Source of the DNA: Blastomussa wellsi
Lineage: Eukaryota; Cnidaria; Anthozoa; Scleractinia; Plerogyridae
Direction of reading: 5' to 3'
Assembly: GCA_947652115.1 (NCBI GenBank)
Contig: OX393563.1
Location: 11,602,732-11,666,731 of the forward strand
DNA: 64,000 nt
Positions 32,821-44,116 of this stretch are shown here, in pieces. Made by a program: the position numbers and the translations under genes. Position 1 is the first letter of the stretch. Each line of letters starts with the position of its first letter. Below the pieces are notes generated by a model. That model saw nothing but the letters and a program-made list of their open reading frames with translations, searched no databases and was not told where the DNA came from.

Positions 32821-34020
32821 AGACCGAATAACCTGTCATTAAGGGATAATTTTGGAAAACCCTTCCTGGATCTTTGACCTGACATACTTTTCTTGAGGTC
32901 TGCCAAAAATTATAAGAGCGATTTCGAGAAAATTTATGGTGAAGTTATGGTGAAGGCGTTAAAATAGAACAAAATCGTATTAGTTCCTTAATGTTATTAA
33001 AAAGTTTGTTCACTAGGCCTGATGTAAGATGACTTTGGGCTGAAATAAACTGAATAGTATCCAATTAAATTTGGTGAAAATCTTAGAGAAATCGTTCTAT
33101 TCTATTTCTGAAACACTGGCTTGAATATGAACTGGAGTGGAGTGTGATTTTGCATTTTCGTCAAAATTGACCCTACATTTATTAAAATGGTCGTTATTTA
33201 AAAAGCGGTTGATAATTTTTTTAACATTATTCTTCAGGTAGATTAACCAATATTTAATATCCCCGAGTTTTAACTTCATTGAAACATTCTAAGACTGTCA
33301 ATTTGTATTGCGCTTATTTTCCGGCGAGTCGCTTGTGCTTCTAATTATACCTATCCATTGTCTTGAATCTCCGTGCAACTGTACATTTCAATGCGTCGTG
33401 AATACATATGTCGTTACATGAATTAATAAGACATTGAAATTTACAATTGCACGGAGATTCGAGACAATGGATAGGTATAAGAACCACAAGCGACTAGACG
33501 GAAAATAAGCACAATGTTTACCAAAGTTGAGGCTACAAATTGACAGCCTTAGAATGTTTCAATGAAGTTTAAACTCCGGGATTATATTAAATATTGGTTA
33601 ATCTACCTGAAGAATAATTTATAGAAAAATTTATCGACCGCTTTTTAAATAGTGGCCATTTCAATAAATATAGGGTCAATTTTTACGAAAACGCAAAATA
33701 ACACTTCACTCCTATTGATATTCAAGCCAGTGTTTTCAGAAATCGAATAGAACGATTTTGCTAAGATTTTCACCAAATGTAATTGGATGCTATTCAATTT
33801 ATTTCAGACAAAAGTCATCTGACATGAGGCCTGGTGAGCAAACGTTTTAATACCATTCAGGAACTAATACGATTTGGTTGTTAAGACTTCGCCATAAATT
33901 TTCTTGAAATCGCTCTTATAAAAGTTCTTCAAATTTGGGAGACCTCAAGAAAAGTATGTCAGGTCAAAGATCAAGGAATGGTTTTCCAAAATTATCTCTT
34001 GGTGACAAGTTATTCGGTCT
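32821..34020. repeat. 1.2 kb inverted repeat (two arms of about 580 bp)
   Basis: The left arm starts AGACCGAATAACC at 32821 and the right arm ends with a matching TATTCGGTCT at 34020. The arms meet near 33400 around CACGGAGATTC (right) and GAATCTCCGTG (left), with a spacer of about 35 bases. Scattered mismatches and small indels show age. Its right edge abuts the segmental duplication. Confidence 0.85.
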
Positions 34021-34904
34021 AAGAATTTCAGATAGTGTTGATGTCTCTCAGGTCTGTGCTGTGTGCTGTTCGTGAGTTATTGGCCAAAACGTTCCAAGCA
34101 AATTTACAAAGCTCAGTATTGAGACGCCATATTTGTGTCCTTCCGGGTGGCACAAGTATGGCCGCTGTGATGCCCGAAAAAACATCTGGAACTCAATTGT
34201 GCTATAATAGCGACTATTTTTCGTTTTTGGCTCATTAGCTATTATACTTCCACATAAACACCACTTATTATATCTGAAATGGTCTGAAATGTTCAAACTA
34301 ATGGTAACGAGAATTTAGCAGGCCTAGCGAATTTGGATTTCAGAATCTTATGACGTGACATGGAAACCGAACGTGTGCGATCCCACCTCCGTTGCAGCAT
34401 TGATATATTTTGATCATCTGAAGGGAAAGTGATCTGAAGTACGGAGGGAGGGAGGTTCAGGGACCAGCGTCACAAAACAGAAGTACCGGATGCTAACAGA
34501 GGATCTAATCTGCTTAAAATTTAAAAATAAATAAAAAAGAAAGGAAAATTAGGGAAAAGAGCCGGCCTGGGAGGGAAGACGGATTAGTGTCGGTGGAAAA
34601 CGACATGGTTTTGACTCCGTGTGCAACGATAGCCTACACGAATACATGTACGAATTAGTCAAATTTATTTCATTTTTTTTAAACAACTTTATCTCTTCAA
34701 GATCCTGTCTTGCAAAAATGGTTGCATCAGGACTTTGTGTCGATACATCTGAAAGGAAAGTGAACTGAAGCTTTGTACAACAAACAAGGAAGTCCTGCCC
34801 GTCTATAAATTCCGATACATGTGAAGGCTCTAACCTTAAAAAGTAGAAGGACGTTTGAAGTTAACTTCTTGGCGACCGAGTCAAGTCTTTACAAGTCTTC
34901 CAAG

Positions 34905-37687
34905 ATGACTTTCAAAATTCCTTTGACGTTCTTGGCTGTGCTATCTTTGTGGAATATCGCAGGTCAGTTCTCTCCTGTATCAGAATAAATAAAGTATTTT
35001 TATCATTATTTTCTTACATTTACAACGTCGGCTGTGTACGGGTCTTAATTATTGCTATGAATTTGTAAAACTCGTTCAAAGGAAATTTCCCTTTACTTTT
35101 TTTTTTATAAATTACTCTTAAAGAATTGGAGTTTGAATTTAAAACTACTTTCGTTTTGAATACTAAAGCTGATTTCTGTATTTCTTCGCTCCCGCCCGGA
35201 GGGGCTATTCGGAAGCGAAAAAAGATGTCAGTATTCGCAGGCTAAATCTTTCACAGCGTTAATCACAGCCTAACAGAATCCGCTCGAAGTGATAATAAAA
35301 AGTCAGGCGTATACTTTTCACCAGTACCTTATGCGTTTGTCGCGATTGTACATAAATCGCAAAATTGAAGACCCGCGAATAAAAATCCTCGCGAAATTTA
35401 ATACACATGTAGGAAGTTCAAATCAGAGAAAAAATAATTGACTTGTTTGAAATAATTGATGGCTCAGAGGAATCGACCTGCCACTTGAATATCCATAACA
35501 AGCTTTGCAATCGCTGAATGATCAGAAGAAACATTTGTTTAGAAACATTGCCGCGAACTTCGTACTGAGACAATGCGTATCCACGTTGTATAATACTGAC
35601 TTAAAAGTTAATTTTCAAATATGCGCTTTACGTTTCCCAATTTATCTTTAAGCTTTAAGAGGTCATGGCTACAAAGAGGAAATCAAACTGGTGAAGGAGC
35701 AAGGAAAACTAGAATGAAATTGAGAACGATGCAATCGCGAAATATAATCCCTTTTTCAGATTGGCCTATTGACGTCGCGAGAATAAAACACCTCGCGCAA
35801 ATACCGTCTCGCTAAATACTAAGGTTGTTGTTTCGTGATCCGCTAAAAACGCAGACATTTTGAGCATCCCAGAATGTTTTGCTTTTAGTGAAGACTTATT
35901 TTCTCATTCACAGATGCCAAAATTGATGAATTTGTGCAAGTGAAGATTTTCGATCGTAACATTCGAGTCTCAGATTCTGAGATGCGTGCTATGTTACAGA
36001 AAGCAGACCTCGAAGGTCATGGCTACAAAGTGGAAATCACTACCAGACTGGTGAAGGAGCAAGGAAGTGACAAAAAACATTGTCAAGTATGTTATTAAAT
36101 GTATTCTTTCCTAACAAACTGACTGCAATGTACATATATTAAGTGCGCGCAACAACTTTTGATATTGCGTCGAATACGATGGGAGTCCAAGCAAAGCAAA
36201 TAAGGACAGGAGCAAGTTAGCACACGTCATGCAAATGAACAAAACAGAACAGCCAATTATCTTACATGTTTCTTTCGCAGAAATCATACTTCTACTACAA
36301 GATTGTCGATTGCTCGCGCATGGAAGGAATTGGACGACAATTGAGTATTTTAATGCCAGGTAAAATAATAAAATAAAATAATAAAGATGACGATGATAAT
36401 GACGATGACAGCAATGGCAACGACGATGATGATGATGATGATGATAACTGACGAGTTCTTTAAACAATTTTTCTCAAGAACTTTGTTAAAGGAGCAGATC
36501 CTCCATGGACAAATGTTTTTTATTCCATACGCGTCTGGGTCAGGAAAATGCATGAATGCTGTGTACTTCACTCTTAGGTCATTGACCGGCTGTGACAGCA
36601 AACGTGTTGCATTCATTAATGTTTTCAAATATTAATAGATAAAAAAACTCTACAAGTCTCAGGTCTGTGGGGTAGATAATTCTTGAGTTATTTGCCGAAG
36701 CATTTCACGCCAATTTATAAAGCTCAGTGTGGAGATGCCATGTTGGTACCCCGTTCTGTGGGCACCAACATGGCGGCCGGAAATCAATTCAAACATCTGA
36801 ATTGATTTCCGGCCGCCATGTTGTCAAACATCTGAAAAAAAAATTCAAACATCTGGCAATCACTTTTGCTATGAAAGCGATTGTTCTTAGTTTCCTTTCG
36901 ATCTTGTGTATATACTAATAAACATCTTTCCTATTACTTAGACTTTTTAAAACTGCAAAAATCCTGAGAAAAGACCTTTTCTTCAAGCACGACATCCCCG
37001 CCACGGCGCAACAAGTTTCCGTTCCGCAAAGCTTGGTTACCAATTATGGCAACGACCGTTAAAAATCGCATCGACCGTTTACGAAACGGAAACCAGCCAC
37101 GGCGCCATCGTGATGTCACTTACGGCGAAAATCTCGGAAATTCAACATGCTGTATTTCAAACACAAAAGATACTATCTAGCTGGAAACTTGCCAATAAAT
37201 ATATTTTTAAGACTTCTTTCACGTTGTTACAATAAAAATTTAGCAGGTGCAATGAATTTTGTTTTTAAAAGTTTATGACGTCACGTGAAAACCAGCAATT
37301 AACGACAAATTGGAGTTAGTTGTACATGCATTTTTTTATTTTTAAATTGACTTTTCAGGTGCTTTTGAAAAAGAGATGACCAACAAGTTAAGAAAAGAAA
37401 TTAAATCCCGTCATTTATACGACATAGGGCAGTGTAAAGTGGGAGCGGAGGTGCGCTACATGGAGGACGATGGTTGCTATGACAATCAGGACGATGACTC
37501 AAGTCCACGCAGGAAGCGTAGTGGTGGCTCTAGGTCTTGCTTGATTAATATCCAAATAGACAACAGCTTTAATAATAACTTCAATGACGATGACAACGAC
37601 AATGACAACGACGATGACGACAACGACAACGACGATGACAGTGGTGGGGACGACAGCAATGGCGGAGGGTTTGGCTGGCGGAAATGA
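34905..37687 (+). CDS. Secreted protein A with basic cleavage-like site and Asp/Asn-rich tail (212 residues)
   Basis: Exons 34905..34962, 35914..36086, 36281..36359 and 37359..37687, with GT-AG borders and phases 1, 0, 1. Exon 1 encodes a signal peptide (MTFKIPLTFLAVLSLWNIAG). Exons 2-3 encode a compact, charged, Cys-poor domain with VQVKIFDRNIRV, LEGHGYKVEI and SYFYYKIVDC. Exon 4 starts AFEKEMTNKLRKEIKSRHLY, reaches RYMEDDGCYDNQ, then the basic run PRRKRS (a possible furin-type site), and ends in a long Asp/Asn tail followed by GWRK. Four conserved Cys remain after the signal peptide, with an extra SCL unique to this copy. I do not recognise the family. Secretion is well supported; a role in binding calcium or mineral is speculation from the acidic tail. 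Copy B at 44710-47474 is a close paralog. Confidence 0.75.
35651..35716 (+). pseudogene. Exon-2-like relic in intron 1 of copy A
   Basis: The frame reads ALRGHGYKEEIKLVKEQGKL and stops, close to LEGHGYKVEITTRLVKEQG of the true exon 2. A TAA just upstream and loss of the acceptor AG (TTTCCCAA here, TTTCCCAG in copy B) make it non-functional. Confidence 0.6.
36360..37358 (+). other. Intron 3 of copy A
   Basis: A GAT/GAC-rich microsatellite lies at about 36385-36445. Next comes a diverged repeat that also occurs at 34.05 kb (AGGTCTGTG, GAGTTATT, GCTCAGT, GAGACGCCAT or GAGATGCCAT), interrupted by a hairpin at 36767-36823. Otherwise AT-rich DNA. Confidence 0.5.
36767..36823. repeat. Hairpin in intron 3 (AACATGGCGGCCGG arms)
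   Basis: CAACATGGCGGCCGGAAATC and its complement surround a short loop containing AAACATC. The same hairpin occurs in copy B at about 46600-46660, so it predates the duplication. Confidence 0.8.
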
Positions 37688-37756
37688 GTTATAACTTCCA
37701 ACTAGCTCCCAAATCGGTTCCCTAGTTTTGTCTTTTCTTTTCACCATTAAGATTAG

Positions 37757-37866
37757 AGCGTTAGCCCTTCGATTCGCTCCGTCGAAGGGCTAACGCTCGA
37801 AACGTCAGCTCTTGAATCTTGAATTGGCCAATTCACATTATCAACCCAGTTGATAACCAAATTATA
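37757..37866. mobile_element. Fold-back F2, shortened copy after exon 4 of copy A
   Basis: The central hairpin GAGCGTTAGCCCTTCG / CGAAGGGCTAACGCTC is intact, and the right arm continues to ACATTATCAACCCAGTTGAT. The left arm is largely missing. Absent at the equivalent place in copy B. Confidence 0.7.
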
Positions 37867-38098
37867 CTAATAAATATATACATAAATTAAGAGTTTTGGC
37901 TTCTTTTGGGCCTCCTTAGTATGTTATTATTGTTCGTGTTAAAAGGTCACTAACTTTCATTTTCATTAGAAGTGGTGACCTCTTAAAACGCAAGCTTGAC
38001 GAAACGAGCGACTCTCGAAAGTTCCGTTACAGGATTGACTTTGAATTAATGGATATGAAGACAATAAAAATGGCCAAAGTAAAATATCAAGGAGCTAA

Positions 38099-38364
38099 TT
38101 GTTAAGCCATGGTTGCTATGACAATCAGAATGACAACTCCAGTCCACGCAAGAGGCGTGGCGGTGACTCAGAAAAAGATGATAGTGGTTTCTGCTTGATA
38201 AGTGTTAAAGTAAAAGACAGTTTTAATAACAACAACAACAAATTAACGGCAATAATAACGGTAACGACAATGGCAACGACAGTGATAGCGAAAATGACAA
38301 TGACAATGGCAATGATGACAGTGGAGGCGATAGCGATGGTGGTGGCGCGGGCTGGTGGAAATGA
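38099..38364 (+). pseudogene. Third, frameshifted copy of the acidic last exon
   Basis: The frame SHGCYDNQNDNSSPRKRRGG matches exon 4 of the two paralogs, continues to VKVKDSFNNNN, then loses frame within an AAC run. In another frame the sequence resumes as NGNDNGNDSDSE and ends GAGWWK with TGA at 38362-38364, matching the GWRK end of the intact copies. A frameshift within the AAC run explains the break. An AATAAA near 38511 may be the old poly(A) signal. Confidence 0.7.
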
Positions 38365-38519
38365 GCTACAGTTACCGTTGAGCTTTATTTCTCTAGAGTA
38401 ATCTCAGCGACAAGATTGTCCTTTTAATATTTGTATAGATTTTTTTTCTAATTTGTTCATCATGGCTTTCTTGGAAACAAATTCTTGTAAGTGAAGAGAT
38501 TCCGTGTGTAAATAAAGAT

Positions 38520-39819
38520 TATGCTTTCTGTTCCGTGCTTAGCTTTTCTTGCTTAGAAATTTATGATGTAACTGTTTACTTTAGTTTGGGAATAAGAACT
38601 TGAGTTCCGATTCAGTGCCTGTTCTTAGCTTTGATTGGTCCCGATTTAATCTTCTGAGATTAAATTAAAATTCCTGCATGATATGCATGCAGAGTTCATC
38701 AAATGAGACAAACTTCTCAAGTTTTCAGCTTCTTTTTTCTGGCAAATTTCCAAAATAATATCTAAGGTCAAAGATCCCATGACCACCTAAATGCAAGGAA
38801 GTTGTGAGCCTTGAATCACACAACGGCCAAAAAGTAAACCAAGGTTCTTTCAATGTATCATTCATTTCCAAATGCGCACATCCCGCGGGTATACCCTTAA
38901 CCTTTGACTTGAGGTTAGCTCAATTTGACCGAAAACATTGTCTTTGTTTTAATATGAGATCTTTTAACGAGTTTGCAATAAGATATTACCACCAACCTTT
39001 CACAGATGTACAACGTATTACCAGAGCTAGAAAGAGCGTTTTCAAGCTACACAGAACAAAACTCAGTCGGCTTTTCCTTCGTTTTCTTGTAATTTATCAG
39101 TCCTTTTTTCTCTAAAACCCGCAAAGGTTGGGGAATTTGACCAGGGTTAGGGCCCGGGGGTTAGGGTTTATTTGACGAACGTTCTGTGAATGGAATCCCT
39201 AACCGGTGGGGCAATTGACTGTGTAAACTGCCAACATAGAAGGGAATTTGACCCAATTTTTATAAAAGTCAAGTGCTTGGGGGTTGGGCGCTTTTGGAAT
39301 TGTCTGATACTGTACATTAGGAGGAAATATTAACTTAGACGCTTTATCGGTCAAGGATGCAATATCTGTTTAATGCAAACGTTGTATCGTGTTAAGCAAA
39401 TCTTTTTTTTTCCATTTTACAATAACTGAATTAAGAAAAAAACGTCACGTCAAGAAATACTGATTGGATTTCAGGGTTGTTTCTGTTTTCCATATATTTT
39501 TGTCTACTCGTTTTCTGCGTACAGATATGTAGTTAAGCAAAGGAAAAATATTAACTCTAAGACGGCTTGTTGTGGAGGCTTGTGCTACCGTAGACATTAG
39601 AAAAAATTTACAATCGATGAACCATTATCAACGAAGAAGGTTGTCTTACTCCATTGATTTTCTTTCATTTAAGTTTGGGCTCATATCTTCACACTGAGGT
39701 CAAATGCGGACTCTCAGGTAAGTTTTCCCCTGGAGCCCGCATCATCAGTCCTGAAGAACTCTCATTCGTTCCGCTTATTTCCGCAGACTTTCTGTTACCG
39801 TTACGGGTGATATTACTGT
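38520..39819. other. Gene-free stretch after the third acidic exon
   Basis: Nothing recognisable apart from a run of G-rich, GGTTAGGG-containing sequence near 39125-39210. Open frames are short and unsupported. Confidence 0.5.
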
Positions 39820-40984
39820 TAGGCCTACTCTGGGACCCTCGCCTTAAGTCGCCTTAAGTCGCCTTAAGTCGCCCTAAGTTGCCCTAAGTTACCTTGAATT
39901 ATGCAACCATATAATGGCTTTCAACCGTTTAAATTGCCTTGGATTGATTAACCTTGATATTTCCCATGTAAAGGTAAACTCCATTCCAATGCAAAGGGTT
40001 GGAGGAGGCATGGTGCTTAATGATTACTGTGTTCGTGTAATGTTACTTGCTTCATGCCCTGGTAGGGGCGACTGGACTGTGTTCCTGGGCAGGATAGCTG
40101 AATAAAATGTTATTGATCAGGGAGTAACTTTGCATGTGAGAAGACTCTCTAGTCGGGTACAAATAGAAAAAAATGCGCAGAGCAAGTCAAGTGTAGTTTG
40201 GGTAACAAGACCTTGCATGCAGAGAGACACTCATCTCCCTGCTTTTTTTTCACACTATACCCCACTAAGTACGCCACAAGCCTGAGCCAAATATCAGCTA
40301 TTTCGTTCAGCAATGCACTTAACTCATGTTTTTGTAGCAGTCATGAAGTCATAAAATGCTGGGTGTAGAAAAGACACTGTGAAAGTATCATGTATACCTA
40401 ATAACAAACTGCAACAAAAGCCAATACATTGCTGCACTCAATTCAGAAATTAACATATTTATTATTAGAAAATGTATTTCAGTATCGATATCTCCACATT
40501 TATAGACCCTATTTACAAGGACTTCTGGGGTAACCCGACATGTGAACAACGTGTTTACAAGCTAGGGCTGCTAGGCAACAAGAGTTACCCAGCAAAGTTT
40601 ATGACTTATGAGCTCAATCTTATTCGAATCAAAAATCAGTACAAAGAAAATTAAAAACACAGATTTCGGTCATTTCGTGTATATTTGTACTTACTGCATA
40701 TCATTCTGAATATTTCCCAGGAGTTTTCTATCTGGTAGCCACAAATCGCTTATGTTTTGCCTTCACAAGCCGCCGAAGGCCGCCACATTTGATTTGACAC
40801 ATGGGGACCTGGGTACTTGTGTCCGCGAGCCACGTAATCAGCGGATTTTCACCAAAGGCCAAATTCCAAAATGGCGAAGGCAATGAATGTTGAATTTACA
40901 TGGCGTTAAATGCAGGAATGGCTCCGGGACACTTAGATTTTTTTAGACTTTGATTTTTTCGTCTAATAAAGAGAAAAAACAAAG

Positions 40985-41075
40985 TCAATTATAAAAGCAC
41001 AGAGGTGGAATCGATCCCGGGTCACTCAGAACACGAGCTATTCCTACTAAGCACTACACTACCGAGGCCTGGCTG
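40985..41075 (-). mobile_element. tRNA-like SINE head inside the 2.7 kb element
   Basis: On the minus strand GCCTCGGTAGTGTAGTGCTTAG (A box region) is followed 30 bases later by GGGATCGATTCC (B box) and CACCTCTGTGC. This is the layout of a tRNA-derived RNA polymerase III promoter. No intact tRNA fold was found. Confidence 0.5.
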
Positions 41076-41134
41076 CCGAACACCGAAAATTTTAAGATTT
41101 TATCGTGTTACCCTTACCATTCTTGAGAGCTAAC

Positions 41135-41295
41135 CGCATAACCGCAGTGCTTAGTAGGCCAACCGGAGTGCAAAAGTAGGCTAACCGGATTGCTTAATAG
41201 GCTAACCGCAGTGCTCAGTAGGCTAACCGGATTGCTTAGTAGGCTAACCGCAGTGTTATAATAGGCTAACCAGGGTGATTTTGTAGTCTAATTTA
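41135..41295. repeat. Minisatellite of about 25 bp units (AGGCTAACCG type)
   Basis: Six or so imperfect units carry TAGGCTAACCG, then CAGTGCT or GATTGCT and TAGTAGGC. Part of the unit (AGTGCTTAGTAGG) also occurs, on the other strand, in the adjacent tRNA-like head. Confidence 0.7.
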
Positions 41296-42552
41296 GCTAA
41301 CCAAACTCGTTCCCAGTGCATTCCGAGCCCGGAGCCATTCCTGCAATTAAGCGCTACTATTGAATTTTCATTCACAACGGCAAAAATCCGTAAAATTGGT
41401 CTTGTAATTCTTGAAAATGTCAGTTTTTAAAATGGAAATTTTGAGCGCCATGTGGTAGTGTTTGGAAATAGTGGTTACGGGGTGATCGACATGACCGGAC
41501 GTGATCCAAAAATGACTTGTACTGCTCAGCTCTGTGTCATGGTCAATGGTGAACATATCAGTCTTGCCACGAATCATATTGAGCAGAAGGTACCGTATTT
41601 CAAAACATGTCATTGAAATTGAAAACATTAAGAAACGCTTTTTATTGCACTTGTACTTATCGCTTTTTCTGTACTTTCCAAGAAATTAAATACAAATAGC
41701 CTAAGTGAAATATGATTAATAAACTTTATTTGTGATCATTTATATTATAGCTGCACGCAGCTTGGGGTCGTAGCACCATGTTTCAGTTGCTGCTGCTGTT
41801 GATGATGATATTTTGACTGTCTGATTATTATAATTTGTGAGGATCAGTGTCTGGTGTTGGATTTAATGAGAAATAACTATCATTTGGCATGAGTAATTTA
41901 TATGAAAACTATTGTTTATAATATTGGTAGTCAATTGCAACTGATTGAGACACTGCCTATCAGAATTGTAACTATTTTAAATTTATGCTTGATTTTTGTC
42001 ATTGATATTAATAAATAGTGCAATTTAAGTTCAACCATTGATGGCTATGACTTTTGATCTTAGTTCATTATGTTGTAGGCTTAAAAGGCCCATTTAAACT
42101 AGATTGGATTTTATGGTGTGTCTAGGCTAGAATAAAACTTTAAATTTTGGTCATGGTCTAAGTAAAAGTTCATTCTCACTCAACCAAAAATCCAATATAG
42201 CCGTTAAACGGGGCTGGTTTAAAATCATGTCTCATTATTCTTATTAATCCAAGTGAGATTAGCCTGCAATGTGGCTGGTGAAATCCCTCCACAATGTAGT
42301 AATTTTATATGCCAAAGATTGCCTCAGGTGGCCTTAAGTCGCCTGAAATCGCCTTAAGTCGCCTGAAATCGCCTAAAATCACCTTAAGTCGCCTAAAGTC
42401 GCCTGAAATCTCCTTAAGTCGCCTTAAGTCGCCTAAAATCGCCTTAAGTCGCCTAAAGTGGCCATGTTTTTCCGGCCAATTTTGCTTAAGTCGCCTTAAA
42501 TCGCCTAAAGTCGCTCAAAGTTACGGCGACCTAAGGTCCCAGAGTAGGCCTA

Positions 42553-43330
42553 CTGTTTTTTTCTTCAGTTACGTTTGACGCGTATTGACCCGCTCCAGCC
42601 ATTCATTGCATTATTTCTTCTCATAAAAAAGCGGCTACATATACAGTTCGGTCTCTTCTCTCTACGACATGCTGACAGTTGTGTACGCAATGTAATTTAC
42701 TTGAAACAACACAGACTACACCCACTGGCTTGTCTTGAATAAATATAATCCAACCATAATCAGGAACTTTTAGTTATAGCAAGTGTGAACTAATAAACCT
42801 TATTCACGATAGCCGTGATGTTTGTTTTCACATTGTACATAATGCAAATTAGGCAAGTGATTTGTGAGGGGGCAAACAAGCCTAAATCGACAAATTTCAG
42901 CTGGTTTCTATTTATGTCTGATAATTTTTTTCATAGCCATGCTTTGGCTTCTGTTTTGTGGTTTAAATATTCTAAGTTTAGCGCAATTTTGGCACTTTAT
43001 AAAAAGGAAAATGGCTTCCGTAGTTAACAAGTCAAGGTAACAAGTAACTATTTCAAACTAACCCTATAACAATATCATTATTCCATAACTTGGCTCTCAA
43101 ATGTGGCTTTACCGCAGATACTTCACTATTTGGACCGTCCGATTTTCCGAGAAACGGCATGATTTCAACAACGTGACTAATTTGCATTACAATACGAAAA
43201 CCATCATGGCGGCTATCGTGAATATGATCTATTCAATGATAACTGCCGTCTGTTAAGATTATGGCACCGTATATTGGTGGTTTTCACTGTCATGCCATCA
43301 AAAACTAAATTGGAAACAACTACAGAAGCT
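42553..43330. other. Gene-free spacer before copy B
   Basis: AT-rich DNA with no repeat or gene recognised. One 70-codon open frame (42815-43027) has no supporting signal. Confidence 0.5.
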
Positions 43331-44116
43331 AAGAATTTCAGATAGTGTTGATGTTAAATTAATAAACAATTTCAGAGTCTCAGGTCTGTGCTGTGTGCTG
43401 TTCGTGAGTTATTTGCCAAAACGTTCCAAGCAAATTTACAAAGCTCAGTATGGAGACGCCATATTTGTGTCCTTCCGGGTGGCACAAATATGGCCGCTGT
43501 GATGCCCGAGAAACCATCTGGAACTCAATTGTGCTATAATAGCGACTATTTCTCGTTTTTGGATCATTAGCTATTATGCTTCCACATAAACACCACTTAT
43601 TATATCTGAAATGGTCTGAAATGTTCAAACTGCTGAAAATCGAAAGGATAGACTTTTTCTAAACAAAACAGCTGCGCACTCAGCTTAATGTCACATACGG
43701 CGGAAAAGTTAAATATTCAAGATGCTCTGTTTTGAAAACGAAGGGCACTATCGAGCTGAAAATTTGCGAAAATATATATTTTTATTTTACCTTACACCTA
43801 ATGGTAACGAGAATTTAGCAGGCCTAGCGAATTTGGATTTCAGAATCTTTTGACGTGACATGGAAACCGAACGTGTGCGATCCCACCTCCGTTGCAGCAT
43901 TGATATATTTTGATCATCTGAAGGGAAAGTGATCTGAAGTACGGAGGGAGGGAGGTTCAGGGACCAGCGTCACAAAACAGAAGTACCGGATGCTAACAGA
44001 GGATCTAATCTGCTTAAAATTTATAAATAAATAAAAAAGAAAGGAAAATTAGGGAAAAGAGCCGGCCTGGGAGGGAAGACGGATTTGTGTCGGTGGAAAA
44101 CGGCATGGTTTTGACT

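Larger units (their letters stand above)
34021..38112. repeat. Segmental duplication, copy A
   Basis: Homologous to 43331-48490. Shared landmarks are AAGAATTTCAGATAGTGTTG at the left edge, all four exons of the secreted-protein gene, the introns between them, and AAGACAATAAAAATGGC near 38060 at the right. Copy A lacks about 175 bp present in B (43630-43800) and carries an F2 fold-back (37757-37866) after exon 4. Confidence 0.85.
39820..42552. mobile_element. 2.7 kb element with 18 bp terminal inverted repeats and subterminal minisatellites
   Basis: Termini TAGGCCTACTCTGGGACC (39820-39837) and its exact complement (42535-42552) are flanked by CTGT on both sides. Just inside each end lies a tandem array of GCCTTAAGTC-type 10 bp units (39838-39895 and 42325-42530), in the same direction at both ends. 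No transposase was recognised between them, so it is probably non-autonomous. Confidence 0.7.

Noticed and set aside
36111..36628. Minus-strand frames with His-rich or Ile/Val-rich runs over intron 3 and exon 3
   Set aside because: They arise from the GAT/GAC microsatellite at 36385-36445 and run antisense to a well-supported exon.
37486..37747. Long Ser/Leu- and Val/Ile-rich frames antisense to the acidic exon
   Set aside because: They are by-products of the GAY/AAY repeat read on the other strand; the same happens in copy B.
39838..42530. CRISPR-like appearance of the repeated GCCTTAAGTC units
   Set aside because: Units are contiguous with no spacers, and the setting is eukaryotic; it is a minisatellite.
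42309..42578. 89-codon frame with SRLKSPKIALSRLKSPEI repeats
   Set aside because: A translation of the subterminal minisatellite; the repeat unit is 10 bp, so the frame is incidental and has no start context.
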